Of a stretch of 64,000 nucleotides of DNA, positions 42,901 to 55,068 are shown piece by piece. The notes under the pieces were generated by a model. That model saw only the letters and a program-made list of their open reading frames with translations. It searched no databases and was not told the origin of the DNA. Numbering within the stretch: position 1 is the first letter of the stretch; every line of letters starts with the position of its first letter. The stretch lies in assembly GCF_035222375.1 (NCBI RefSeq), contig NW_026946366.1, forward strand, positions 1,674,001-1,738,000, written 5' to 3'. This DNA is from Podospora pseudocomata. Lineage: Eukaryota > Ascomycota > Sordariomycetes > Sordariales > Podosporaceae. A program made the translations under genes and the position numbers.

Positions 42901-43938
42901 CTTGAGATCCTTGGACTTTTTGCTGATTTCATGAACATGAGACGAAGCGAAGCGGTGTGAGCCGTCAGCCTCCATTTGCTCTTCCTCCTCTCTGATATCC
43001 GACAGTCTGTCCCCTTGTGGAATAGCACGTTTTGAACCTTTCCGTACGTGAGATGATTTGAGTGTCTTCCTTGACCGAAGATTTGCGCTACCCACTCCTG
43101 GTTCGTCGAACTGCAGTACCGTATACAATTCAGAGTTGGCCTCATTGTCTCTCCTCCTCCTCTCGAGATCATCATAGGCTTCCTTCCCCAGAGTGATCAC
43201 CAAAACAAACGCTAATGGCGCAATGTACGTGGAAAGATAACCGATTCTCAGCGCCGGAATGATCTGCGACAAGGCCACCAACAAAAAGTACATGTTGAAG
43301 AAGAAGGAGAACTCGTTGTACAGCGTCACTGGCAAAAAGCTCCACGCTGTGTACTTGGCGTTTGATATCGAGTTTGGTGGGAACCGTATCACCTGTCGTG
43401 AGCCAACAGCCACCAGTCTGGATGACGATGGGTCGTCCTCTTCTTTTTCCTCTTCCTCTTGGTTGTCCTTGCCATGATCTGCGCCTGTTCCCGACATGAA
43501 ACTAGGCAGCCGGAGTCTCCCAACCCGAAGGGTGTCGGCAGCAAAAGATCGTCGTCGCCGCCGAGGGCCTGAACCACCGCCGTGCTCGCTGAGCAGCGGG
43601 GCATCGTCTCTCCCGCCCGTGCTGGCATCGGAGTAGCGTGGGTTGTTTCCATCATCGTCCCTCAGAAGCGCCTCGGCGTCTTCCTCGCCTGCGGCCCGGT
43701 TGCGTCCCAGCTCGCCGTATCCATTCCGGTTAGCCCCTCGACGTAGGCCACCCATACGAAGCGTACGCAAAGCTATCCTCGGAGCTCGTCGTTCGGTTTG
43801 TTTTGGCTGCTGACTGGCCTGCGAGGAGCCAGAGGCGGGAGTCGGGTCGAGTTCTTCGATATCGAGATCTAGTTCGGAGTCCGAGTCGTCCGGCGAGTCT
43901 GGCGGAGCAGACGGGTGGTACTGGCTTGGGGGAGGCAT
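39921..43938 (-). CDS. neo1: P4-type ATPase, NEO1 family phospholipid flippase
   Basis: Exons 43938-40103 and 40038-39921 give 1,317 residues. The 64-bp intron uses GTAAGT and ends GGTAG; reading on in exon 1 gives an early stop after MEV, whereas splicing restores the usual end PPSYRKVQGI. A second in-frame choice (donor GTGTAA, acceptor AACAAG) cannot be excluded. P-type motifs are present: SDKTGTLTQND with the phosphorylated Asp644, MLTGDKVETARCVG, and GDGGNDVSMIQAADVGVGI near residue 1050. The Neo1-type start IRFPPNSISNAKYTAWSFLP follows an N-terminal extension of ~190 residues rich in D, R and G. Neo1 translocates phosphatidylethanolamine and phosphatidylserine in Golgi and endosomal membranes. 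Confidence 0.93.
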
Positions 43939-44977
43939 TCCCGCATGAGATTCGGGCCCTCAAAAGAGGCGTTGGGTACCAGGGACTGGCTTTTAAATTT
44001 TAGATGACCTCCTGTTCTGATTTCCGTTGGTCGGAACTGCCTTCCCTTCTAGAAAATGAGTAGCAACAGTGTCGTCCAGTTCCTTCCTATCGACATGTCT
44101 TGTGCTCGACAAAGAGCTTCCATAAAAAGGGTTATTGAGTTTGTGTTGCCAGCGGAGAGGGGGGGGGTGTGGGCTGAACGGAGCCAGTTTTGAGGATACG
44201 TTGCCCTTTAGTGCAAAAAGACGGCAAACCTTTCTAAAACTCTCTATGTTCTTGTAGTAGAAAGCAAAAAGCTGCTACCTAGAGACGGGATATATGATAA
44301 GAGAGATGTCGAATCTCAAAAATGACGAATGCTCTTCCTGAAAATAATACCTAAGCCACAGCTGGCCAACACTGGGACGTCCTGTTACGAATGCAGTTGC
44401 GCACCTGCAGCCGTTTAGCGCATAAATGTAACGGGACTCGGAAGATCGCGGTGTCCTGCTATGTATCTGTTAATGCAATACGGCCCACATGGCTGCGTCA
44501 CTGTCTGTGCACGTGAAAGCGGCACAGGGTCTTGCCAGCTCCCGCAAGTACAGCCCTAACAGATGCAGCTGGGCCACTGGAACACACCTGCAGTAAGGAC
44601 AGCGTTTCCCTTTGGCTTGTGGCAGCGCCTCCGTCATCCATCGCCAGTCTTGCCAACTTGCACCAAGACCAGGAGTGAGACTTGACTGCCTCTGTTCGGA
44701 TCCAGTCCCACACAAGATGATTCGCTGCTAGAATCCTTTTCTGCCTTTTAAGTCTCCGGTTTTTGCTGTATACTACCTACTAAGTAGGTGATTTTTTTTT
44801 CTTCGCCCCCCTTTCCAGCTTGGGTTTTGGGACAGGGGCAATAACGGCAGGGTTCCGCCAAACGCGACTTGGTTGCCGTGTGTTCACGAGATGCTAACCG
44901 GCATTCTTCAACCATAGTACTTCTATTCTCTTCACCGCGCCATTGCGCATAGTAGCGCATCTTCTAATCATCTCACA
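43939..44977. promoter_or_regulatory. Divergent promoter between neo1 and sec16
   Basis: 1.04 kb between two outward-facing start codons of secretory-pathway genes. It contains a TACC/AGGT palindromic tract near 44774-44790 (CTACCTACTAAGTAGGTG) and a G-run near 44160. No protein gene is supported. Confidence 0.5.
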
Positions 44978-47900
44978 ATGTCGTCCGATGCGCCGACGGC
45001 ATCATGGCATCCCGCCATGATGCCCAATTATCTGGCTGCCGAACCACCTCCAAGTCTCCCAACAGAAGCTACTTCGAGTCCAACACCGAGTCCGCCGCCG
45101 CAAAATCAACCGGAAGCCGCCAGAGAGACTCGGCAACTGAGCCATGTTCATGAAACTTCAGAAGACCACGACACGGGTGCTTGGTTTCCGGACTATGGGA
45201 CTTCAAATGCCGATTGGATGAAGAAGACTACGGACGATGCGCCAGCACCGGCACCCGCGCCAGTCGAGGATTCAGTTGAACCTGCTCCTGAGAAGCCTGC
45301 TTCTGAGGAGAAGGCTGAAGAAACAGCGGCCGAAACTACCAATGCCTCCAAGCACCTCAGCACCATGTCCTTTACCCGAACCGTATCCTCGGAGATGAAC
45401 TGGAACGACGACGATGACCCCGAGTGGAGCATCACCTCACCTGCGGCCCAGCACGACCCTTCCAAGTTCCTTCCAGAGACAGGAAGGACAAATTCGTTTC
45501 CCAATACCTCGCATTTGGAGCAGCAGCCAGCCCCAGAACTGGAGCAGGCTCTCCCTGCCACTGAGGCCGAAGACTTGATTAGAGAAATCGAACAAGAAGA
45601 GGCCGCTGAAAATGCGGCCGACGCAGGCTTTGACAACCAATTTGGCGAACAGAATGACCACCAGTATATTGGCGGTAACATCACAGGGACTGCCGAGGAT
45701 GCTCAGGAGGCCAGGTTCGATGAGGGACTTGCCTTGATTCCTTCAGCTGAGCCAGCTGCGCCGCAGCCTGCGAAGAACGACGGCGCCGGAGACGATTTGT
45801 TCGGAGGGGATGGGGAAAGCGAGGAGGACGACTTTTTCAGCAATGTCAAAGGGGACGAGACCGAACACCAGGATGCATTCGAGCCACAACCCCTGGAACG
45901 CAAGTCTACAATGGATGTCTTGAACTCGTTGAATGTTGGCTCAGCACATAACGGTTTCGAACCATTGAAGGAGACAGTCGAGGAAGAAGAGGCTGAGGAT
46001 GAGGTGCCACAACCACAAGAAACCCAGGAACTCAAGGTGGAGGAGACCCCGGCTGCTTCACAGGACGAGCCGAAGCCCGAAACCCAAGAGGATCTTGATG
46101 CCAAGTGGAAGGAGATGTTTGGTGATGAGGAAGAGGAAGAATTCCTCCTCGAGTCCGATACTGAGCCAAAAGAGGAGGTGGACGCAGCTGCATTCCTGGG
46201 CAGCGATGACGAGAGTCTGCTCGATGACGAGACAGGCACTGAAGCGCCAGCAGCCCCAGGATATCAGCCAGCACCTACTGCGCCGGTTGCTACCAGCCAA
46301 TATCTTCCCCAGCCGTCATCTGCAGCTGCTCCTGTAGTCAGCCCATATGTGCCGACTGGAACATCTAGGACCCCAACCCAGGCGAATCCATATTTCCCAC
46401 CAGCCCCAACTATTCCACCCGCTGCTGTATCTCCATATGGGGTACCTGCCTCTGCTCCCCCAGCCCAAAACTTTGGATATGGCGCCCCTCCACTCCCTGT
46501 ACAGGAGAAGCCCAAAGCACAAAGCTTTGTGGATAAAGGCAAGGGCGGGTATCAATCACCATATGATCTTCCAATGGAGGTTGTGAAACCCAAGAAGCGC
46601 GCCAGCGCCTTGCCTCTTCAGAGAAACAGCTCGGCCCCCCTTGCCCCCGGACCGGTTGTCCCACCACCACCAAGAAGCGCAAGCTTATACCAGAGTCAAC
46701 CCATGGCCTCTCCTCTGCCATCGAGCGGTCTTGCTGGGCCCAGTCTGGCGCGCCCTGGCTCCAGCGGCTTGTCACAAGGTCAGGCTCCTGCAGCAGCAAA
46801 GAAGACTCCACAAGAGGCCTTCTTTGAGGATCTTCCCATCACAACGAAGCCTCGTCCTGCCTCCCGTAATAAGGGCTTACCATCTCCGTCTCAAACAAGT
46901 CCATATGGGCCTCCGGCACAATCAGTGCCGCCCCACGCTGTTCCGCCTCCTGTGAATCATCAAATGGCACAACCTCCTCCGGGACCTTTCAGCCCCCCCG
47001 GATCTCAGTCGGAGTTCCCTTCTCTAGTGGCACCCCCCAAGGTCAATCCTTATGCTGCTTTGCCTTCCAGTGCTGGCCTGGCTCCCGCACCTGCGCCTGC
47101 AGCCTCGACCCGCTACTCTCCAGCCCTCCCTGGTGCTCCACAGCCGAATGGCCATGTCCCTCCTCCGGCCTTGAGCCGCTTCTCCCCCGCTCCTCCCTCT
47201 CGACAAGCCAGTGGTACCTACCCACCACACAGCGCGGCTTCGGCGCCTCCTATATTGCCTCACCAGCCCCGTACTTCAAGCCCGTTGGCTCATTTCGAGA
47301 TTACCAATGAGCGATCTAGACCACACCAGCCGACCCATCTCGCCGAGAACACTTTGGCAGAGAGACGTAGTGTCAGCTCTATGCACGATTCCAGGCTCCA
47401 AAGGGTATCATCTTTGCCCCCAACACGGGAGGTGGAGGAAGAAGACGGTCCATCCGCAGCACAACAGTCCCCCCCTGGCCGTGCGATGCCGCCTCTTCCA
47501 ATGTCTCCTCCAGAGTCGAAATATGCACCATCAGCGTTTCAAGCAAGACAAACGCCGCCCCCTTCTTCTCACTCTGGCCAAGCCATCTTGTCCCCTCCCA
47601 AGCGGGCAATGTCTACCCACAGTCCGTTGGTCATGTCTCCCGAATTTGCTCCGCCACCTAGGTCACAGACACAGTCACCAGGAGCACTCTATGGCAACAG
47701 GGTCACCAAACAGGCCGAGCCGCTTCCTCGACCATCATCGGTCCAGGATCTTACGTCTCCTCACCTCACCGGATATGCCCCTCAAGTGCCAGCCCCAGCT
47801 GCCCCTGCCTCGACTTCCTCGCGCCCAAGAGGGTTCTCGCTCAACATGAATGTCATTCCGCCTACGGATGGGCGGGAGCATGATCCACTGCAGAGATGGA

Positions 47901-50900
47901 GGGGCGCTCCTCTTCTTTCGTGGGGCGTTGGCGGTTCAATGGTCACCATGTTTCCCAAGGAGGTGCCGCGCTATGGCATGAACCAGAGTGTCCCGTCAGT
48001 TGTGCGTAGTCCTGGAGAAGTCAAGGTCAAGAACGCCAAGGACATTGCCCCGTTAGAGGAGCGCCTAACCAAGTTCCCCGGTCCCCTCAAGGGCAAGTCC
48101 AAGAAGAAGGAGGCTATCTCCTGGCTGAGTGCGGGCATTGAATCTCTCGAGCGTGGTTTGCCCAACACTTTTGGGATGCAATCCCATCTGGCTCATGACG
48201 ATAAGCGGGCGTTTGAGCGGGTTCTCTTGTGGAAGATTCTGCGAGTTTTCATCGAGCATGACGGTATTCTCGAAGGCAACCCTGCCGTTGAGAAGGCCGT
48301 AAGAGACTTGCTATCCCCCTCCCCTGCGACAGAAGCCGCGGTTCCGTACCTGAACGGGGGCGCTTCTCTTGGGCTTAGCGATTCACCCGCAACCTCCATG
48401 CGGACCGATTCCGTCGACTCGGCCACTGTTGAGAGCATCCGCCGACATCTTCTCAGCGGCGAGAGTGAGAAGGCTATCTGGGCCGCGGCTGATCAGCGTC
48501 TGTGGGGTCACGCTCTTCTTCTTGCCAACGCCCTTGCTCCCAACCTGTATAAGCAGGTTGCGCATGAGTTTGTGAAGAAGGAGGTCAACTTCCCTGGCCA
48601 TAACAATGAGTCGCTTGCCGCCTTGTATGAAGTCCTTTCAGGAAACCACGATGAGACTGTTGACGAGCTGGTGCCCGTTCACGCTCGTGCTGGGCTTCAG
48701 CTCGTTGCCAAGGACCCATCACTTGGGCCTTCCAAGGATGCTATGGAGGGTCTTGACAAGTGGCGCGAAACTCTCAGCCTCATCCTGAGCAACAGGAGCG
48801 TTGGCGATGCCAAGGCCATTAACTCACTCGGCACCTTGCTTTCTGGGTATGGAAGGGCTGAAGCCGCTCATATCTGCTTCATGTTTGCACGCCACAACAC
48901 CATCTTTGGCGGATTCGACGATCCAAACTCTCACTTCGTGCTGGTTGGATCCGACCACAAGAGGCAGGCTGAGCAGTTTGCCAAAGAGATTGAGCCTCTC
49001 TTGCTGAGCGAAGTGTACGAGTATGGCCAAAGCCTTGCCGGGAACTCGAACGTGGTTATTTCGAATCCTCACTTGGCCGCATACAAGCTGCAGCATGCAT
49101 ATGCCCTGGCGGAATACGGGTTCAGAGATAAAGCTTTGCAGTACTGCGAGGTCATTGCTGCGTCGATCACTGCACAGACCAAACGCTCGCCGTATCATCA
49201 TCACATCCTGGAAAATGCAGTCGAGGATCTTATGAAGAGGCTGAAGTCAGCCCCCAAGGAGGAGTCCAACTCCTGGATCCCCAAGCCAAGCATGAACAAG
49301 GTCTCGGACTCGATGTGGAACCGCTTCAACAAGTTTGTTGCTGGTGACGACAATGATGAGTCTGGTCAGGGCGCTGCTGGTGATGCAGCTGAATCCGGGC
49401 CGTTTGGCCGAATTGCTGGAGATACCCCGACTATTAGCCGGCCTCCATCTGCGAACAACCTGGAGACGTTTGGCGCTGCCATTCCCAGCTACGGCATGCC
49501 GGTCGCCTCTGTCTCCAACGGGCCTGTGGTGTCCTCGGCGCCGCCAACCAGAGCTGCCTCTCGCTATGCGCCAGGAGGCCCGGCTCAGCCTGCGGCCGGT
49601 GCTGGCAATCCGTACGCTCCACGCACTTCCATGGAGCGCAGCTCGGGCGAGTATAACCGGAGTTCCGTTGAGCTGCCCAGGAGGTCTCTGGACATGCAGT
49701 CCGGATACAGCCCGGTGAGGACCTCATCCCCAGCTCAACAGTACACGGCATATGGCGGTGGATACAACCCTGCTGGGGAGTCGCCGCGCAGCCCACCGGT
49801 GCAGCAACAGCCTGCTCAGTTCGCTGCAGCCGCACCAGGCCACCAGCCATATGAATATCCCGGTGCGCCGATCAATGGTGGGAATGTTGCCAGTGATCTG
49901 CCCACTCCCACTTCTGAGAAGCAAGGCTTTGAAACCAAGACTGAGGCCGCTGGGACCTCTGGTTATCAGGCCCCCTCGTACGGATATGAGCCGCCATCGT
50001 TCACTCCCTACGAGGCACTAAAGGAGGAGGAGAAGCCTGCATCGGAGGAGACTACTGGCGACGGCGGATATGAGCCTCCCTCGTATCAACCATACAGTTA
50101 CGAACCCCCCTCATACCAGCCTGACCCGCCCTCTAACGAGGACGAAAAGTCTGGTGATGAGAAGCCCAAGCCCAAGAAGAAGAGTTTCATGGATGATGAC
50201 GATGATGACTACCCTCCCATGAAGCCATCATCATCGACACCAGCGGAGAAGAGCAAGGAAGAGAAAGACAGGGAAAACGCAGAGATGTTCCGCAAGGCAG
50301 CTGAAGAAGATGGTAGGCCCCCTTTCGCCCCCTTTTTCACCAGTATAACAGCGCTGACCATATCACAGCCAAACGCGCCGAAGCAGCCAAAGCGCAAAAG
50401 AAAGGATGGGGCTTCGGCTCCTGGTTCGGCGGCAGGAAATCCGACGCCATGCCCCAGCAGCAAGAAGCCGCCGGCACGCCCAACAAACCCATCCGTGCCA
50501 AGCTTGGCGAGGCCAATTCTTTCTATTACGACCCTGAGCTCAAGCGGTGGGTGAATAAGAACAGTTCTGGGGAGGACACAGTCAAGAAGGCGACGCCTCC
50601 TCCTCCAAAGGCGGGACCGCCGGGTGGTGGTGCTAGGTCTGCGACGGCTAGTCCGTCTTTTCCTCCTCCGGGGGCGGCTGATCCGGGGAGGGCCAGTGCG
50701 CCTCCTCCGAGGGTTGCGTCTGTTGGGAACCTGACGCCGCCAGGGTCGGGATCTGAGATTGGTTTGAGTGCGCCGCCTGCTGGGCCGGTGGGCATGCTGA
50801 GGAGTGCGAGCAGTACTAGCACTGCTAGTGCGCCGCCTGGTGGTGGGGCGAGACCGCCTATGGGGGGTGCGGGACCGGCGAAGAGCTTGAACAATAGCAG

Positions 50901-51003
50901 TAGTATCGATGATTTGTTGGGTGCGGCGGGGCCGAGGAGGCCGGGGCAGGGGAAGAAGCCTAGGAAGAGCGCTAGGTATGTGGATGTTATGACGAAGGAT
51001 TGA
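44978..51003 (+). CDS. sec16: COPII coat assembly scaffold Sec16
   Basis: Exons 44978-50312 and 50369-51003 give 1,989 residues. The 56-bp intron has GTAGGC and TCACAG; the join gives [20 protein letters not shown]. The N-terminal half is disordered and rich in P, S, E and Q. A central conserved domain starts near [20 protein letters not shown] and continues into the ACE1-type helical region that binds Sec13 ([20 protein letters not shown] to [16 protein letters not shown]). The end has [13 protein letters not shown] and [13 protein letters not shown], both typical of fungal Sec16 C-termini. Sec16 organises ER exit sites and COPII budding. Repeated YEPPSYQP units occur around residues 1670-1715. 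It is divergent from neo1 and convergent with hus1. Confidence 0.94.
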
Positions 51004-51428
51004 TTGAGGATTGTCAAAGGATTGGGATGGGAATAAGGGTTGGGGGGGATATGTGAATATGCTCATTATGGGGTTTATGAAAGAAGGGTATAATAAAACG
51101 GGGGGGAGAGGGGGTGGGGTGTACAGTGGGTTGTACAGTTGACTGTTTTGTATTTATAGAAGCTGAGCCTTTTGTGTAATAACTTTTTGTTTTTTTGCTG
51201 GTGTTTGGTGGGTTGGGGTTGCGAATATATGGGATTCACAGGATTCTCTGTTTTATTATGGCAAATACTGTCTTGCTGTCATACATACTAAGGGGTATCT
51301 ATCTGTCTATCCCATTCTCGATATTAATAACGCCTTTTTCCATTGTGTCCGCCCCCAAGCAATCCTAGACAGCAAATAACGCCGCGCTGCAAATCATTAC
51401 CCGATATCCCATCCAGCTGCTATTCTCT
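51004..51428. other. Convergent intergenic space, sec16 and hus1
   Basis: About 425 bp, AT-rich with T-runs near 51150-51200, typical of 3' ends. No gene is seen. Confidence 0.5.
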
Positions 51429-52684
51429 TTACGAACTAAAAGACGAGACGTAATACTACCGCCTGTTAGCAACCCCCCGGTCTCAAGATCTTCATGGAGG
51501 AAAAACTCACAGTAACAACATCCTCCATCCCCCCCACCCCACCCCCCACCCCACCGCTAGAATGCGGCACATAGACATACAGTATCAAAGCGTGCTCGTC
51601 GCTAAAACAAGCGATAACCCTCCCCTCCAGCCGTCCCACACTCAACACCCTGCTCCAGTCCTTCCCGTCGACCCTAACAGTAGCCCACTTATCCCTCCCC
51701 GCCTCTCTAAACACCGTACTCGGGTGCTCCTCGAGCGGCATCGCCAACTGACTAGGATCCAGCTCAGGGTTCTCCAGCCCGTCCCAGACAGAGGTTATAT
51801 CCAGCGTGTCAGTTCTCAACCGTAGCCGCAACGAGCCGTGCATGTTAGCTGATAACTCCAACTTTGGGTCCTTGGTCACGATGTTGTTGTGGGAAGAGGA
51901 GGAGGGAGAAGCGGTAGTCAAAGCAAGCTTGGTGAACCGATCGGAGATTGCTTTGAGCTGGAGGAGGGGGGGAAGTTGGATGTGGACGTCTGGCTCGCGG
52001 ACTTTGGGCTGCATGATTGTTTCTACTGTGTCTGGGTGCAGGACGCGGACGGGGATGTCCTGGGTGATGATCTTTTCGCGTTCTCGTCTCATTTGGAGTT
52101 CTAGGGGTTCGGTGGGGAAGGGGGAGGGGTTGTTGAAGGGGTCGTTGTCGTCGTCGTCGTCGGCGGCGGGCCTGGAATGAGGGGCTGCTGGGTTGGGACC
52201 TCCGGAGTCTTTGGTCATTGTGTGGATTACCATCGATAACATCGGGGCGCCGTCCTTTTTTGTGAGGCGGAGGTTGGCGTTGTGGGAGTTGATGGCGGAG
52301 CGGAGGGCTCGTTGGAGGGGGGCGAGGGGAAGCTCGAGGTTGATGGTGTTGGCTGGTTCGTTGGATTGGAGTTGGTAGTTGTCGAAGATTAGGTCTGCTG
52401 AGAGGGAGCTAGATAGAGGCGTTAGCTAGCTAGTAGAGGGTAAATGGGGGGAAGGGGGGACATACGCCCAGACTTGTGATCCCACCTCTGGGATCACGGT
52501 GAAGCGGACCGTGTCATCGTCGAGACGGATCCAGGCGATCTTCTCGAGGGAGTTCAACGCTGCGGCGAGCTCTGCGAAACATGTTAGCAACGGCCCACAT
52601 AAATGGCAATCAGCGGGCAATAATTTGGTGTGGTAATTTACTTGAAAAAGTTCTGATGTTCTTGAGATCCGTCTTGAACCGCAT
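51429..52684 (-). CDS. hus1: DNA-damage checkpoint clamp subunit HUS1
   Basis: Four exons: 52684-52642, 52571-52466, 52408-51511 and a last one of 27 nt at 51455-51429, giving 357 residues. The introns are 70, 57 and 55 bp with GTAAAT, GTATGT and GTGAGT donors and GCTAAC branch points. The start is MRFKTDLKNIRTFSKLAAAL; later parts are LEKIAWIRLDDDTVRFTVIP, SQVWASLSADLIFDNYQLQS, LELPLAPLQRALRSA and, after the last splice, EDVVTYYVSSFSS. This fits Hus1, a PCNA-like subunit of the Rad9-Rad1-Hus1 ring loaded at damaged DNA to activate the ATR-type kinase. A low-complexity acidic insert (PAADDDDDNDPFNNP) and a glycine-rich loop near the end are fungal additions. Confidence 0.88.
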
Positions 52685-53100
52685 ATTCAATGGTCATAAA
52701 TGCACATCACAGAAAAAGGTAACACATGTGAGATGAGATGCATTCAATTAAGTTGTGCCGTCGTGTCGTGTCAGATCACAAGCTTACATCCATGGTACGC
52801 ACACTAAAGCTAGTGCGGGGCAGTACCTGGGGTTCCTGATCTGCCCCGCTATGCTTCCCTAACCCCCCCCGCCTAGATAAACCCCCTCGTCCAGCTGTAG
52901 TCTATCGATGACAATTAAAAAGAAATCAGCCAAACGGCGCCCTTCGTAGGAAACCAAACCAGAATCCAAGTTCGTTGCAACTGTACCCTCGCGCCTACCA
53001 AAAAATTCCATAGATATCCCCCACATGGTCGTTCATCCGTAACCCGTTTGTACACAATATTGCGCTCATGTCATCATACACAGTCCATCACTTCATCCCG
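52685..53100. other. Intergenic, hus1 promoter side
   Basis: About 415 bp between two minus-strand genes. No gene is supported. Confidence 0.5.
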
Positions 53101-53856
53101 TTATACCTCCTGTGGAGCTTGTGCTTTCCACCACCTCTCCCATCCCGAATCCCTCGCTCTGGCCAGGTCCGGCTGGCCCCATAGCCCCGGCACATAAGGG
53201 GGATACTGTGGTGCCTGCCGACGATTCTCTCTTCTCCGGCGAGGGTTCAGTGCGTCGGCAATATATCGAAAAGGCCTCCATAGACGGCTCCTCTTCACCA
53301 TGTACCCTGCCTGGACCCTCGCCTGATCGCAATACCCACAACTCTTCCAACCCAGATCGCCGAGTGCAGTTTTTTGTTTTGTAGTCGCCTTCTTCAGCTT
53401 TGAGACCGTACCAACGCATGGCATAGGGAGCACCGGGTGTCCGCAGGTGTGGTAGGCTTTCTGGCGGCAAATCGGGCATGTTGGACGGTTGTCTGCCACG
53501 ATGCCAAGATAGTGCTTGATGCAATGACTTCCGAACCGGTGTCCACAAGGCAGCTCACTCCATGTTTCTGTCGTGCCTTCTGGGTTTTCTGTGCCAACTA
53601 GGTCGGTGCAGATAGGGCATGACGCTTCCGGGTCTGGGGTTTCGATTTTCTTTTCCGACTCGACCACGGTTGGCCCGCCTTTTCGGTCGTAGAAAGCTAC
53701 CATTTTCCCCATTCTGCTGTTTAGGTGAAATAGCGTCTGGAGCAGAAGAAAAGATAATAAGAGGGGAGAGCTTTTGCCGATAACAGCGGCAATTTCTGTC
53801 CAAGTCCAAGGCCTGCCTGCGGCTATTTGCACTGGCGGTACAGCCCCGGGTGACAT
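53101..53856 (-). CDS. RING-finger protein of unknown function
   Basis: A single-exon gene of 251 residues. The RING-like zinc motif has Cys80, Cys83, Cys104, His106, Cys112, Cys127 and Cys130 (SCPICTDLV, LPCGHRFGSHCI, RPTCPICRQ). At the usual fifth-ligand position there is Gly109, with His111 one step beyond, so zinc binding may be slightly unusual. A weakly hydrophobic stretch at residues 26-45 (GKSSPLLLSFLLLQTLFHL) could be a membrane or packing segment. More cysteines follow (HTCGH, SCGYCDQA) and a basic region RRRRENRRQ. It may be a ubiquitin ligase; substrate and location are unknown. A family name cannot be assigned. Confidence 0.7.
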   Translation of the reverse strand: MSPGAVPPVQIAAGRPWTWTEIAAVIGKSSPLLLSFLLLQTLFHLNSRMGKMVAFYDRKGGPTVVESEKKIETPDPEASCPICTDLVGTENPEGTTETWSELPCGHRFGSHCIKHYLGIVADNRPTCPICRQKAYHTCGHPVLPMPCVGTVSKLKKATTKQKTALGDLGWKSCGYCDQARVQAGYMVKRSRLWRPFRYIADALNPRRRRENRRQAPQYPPYVPGLWGQPDLARARDSGWERWWKAQAPQEV

Positions 53857-54639
53857 TCAGATGAGTTGAAGGGGGGTTGTTGGGAACGAAGGAGTCCCCT
53901 TTTGCTTTTTGAGCAGCGTTCGGCGAGAAAATAGGCGTGGAGCGGAGGGCGGACAAGGCTGCCAGCAAAAGGCAGATTGGCTGGGCTGAGTTTCTAAGCC
54001 CGAAAGAACAACATGAGATAAACAAGCGCGAGCAAAAGAAAAGAAGTGGAGGAAAACCAGGGCTCTTGGGGACAGCACAGCTGAATGTCAAGAAGAAGAA
54101 GATGGAGAGAGGGCAGGGCAGGCTGCCAGAATATATTTTGCACGCTCGACGTGTGAACTTCAGAACCAAACGACAACTGGTACCCGGAGCTCGGCCTCCC
54201 CAACTTATACCATCCACATCAACCTTAAAAGGCATGCGTCGAAGCAAACCTGACAGATGCCGGCGCGCCAATGAAATGACGCAGACACATGATCATGACC
54301 TCTCCCTCGACAATCTTGCCTAGGCTCAGCGCCGGTCCCGTCTGCCAATGGGGGGTCAATCAAAGCTAACAGCTCCCGTCAGCTAGGGCTACCCAGGACT
54401 CCCGCATCAACCTGCGTCCCTGAGGCGCCTAAATTCCGACAGCTAGCATCTCGACGGGCTGCTTTCGTACGATTTGTGCTTTGGAGATTTTGAGTTTCTG
54501 CTACACGTCCTGGCATCCCCCAGCCCTAAAACGAAGCCGTTGTTTCTTCCCAGGCCTTCTTCTGTGCCTTCACCATGTTTGCTTCCGGAACTCCTTGAGA
54601 GAGGACCTGGCCCGCAAGGTTCTTTCGAGACATGCATCA

Positions 54640-54735
54640 CGGGTGGGGCACCTGATGGATCCACGCGGGCATCGAACCCACAGGCCACAGGTTCTCTCAC
54701 TGCACCTCTCCGGCAAATGCAGATATGATTTGATG
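54640..54735 (-). other. Weak tRNA-like (Pol III box) segment
   Basis: On the minus strand, GTGGGTTCGATGCCCGC forms a good T-arm, and GCCGGAGAGGTGCAG upstream vaguely resembles a D-arm. The acceptor stem does not pair, so this is not a working tRNA. It could be a relic or chance. Confidence 0.25.
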
Positions 54736-54991
54736 TATCGCTTTTCCCGAGGCTCTGGGAGGGTGTTGAAGAAGGTGAGCTCATGACTGCATTATTCTCC
54801 CTTGCCAGTAGCTTTCGTGCGTGGCTTCGTGAAATGGTCGGCATTTCTTATCACCTTATCTACATGGTTCCCCCCCCCTGCTGCCCACCCCCGCCGAACA
54901 GCCTTGGCAAGACACGGCCGCTTGGCAAAAGGTGAGGACCGACCACCGACCGCAAAACGCCACAAGAAAGTACACTGCGCAAACACGACCG

Positions 54992-55029
54992 TTGACACCT
55001 TGACACCTTGACACCTTGACACCTTGACA
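54992..55029. repeat. 8-bp tandem repeat (TTGACACC) in the ES2 leader
   Basis: 4.75 perfect copies ending 39 bp before the ATG of the ES2-like gene, so it is probably in its 5' leader or core promoter. Confidence 0.9.
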
Positions 55030-55068
55030 GCCCTGTCACCAACCACCACGTCGCATCACGCATACACG

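Larger units (their letters stand above)
53857..55068. promoter_or_regulatory. Divergent region between the RING gene and the ES2-like gene
   Basis: 1.2 kb without a supported protein gene. It contains a weak tRNA-like patch (54640-54735) and an 8-bp tandem repeat at 54992-55029. Confidence 0.5.

Noticed and set aside
54640-54735. Functional tRNA on the minus strand
   Set aside because: The T-arm is good but the acceptor stem does not pair and no clear anticodon arm is present; kept only as a weak tRNA-like segment.
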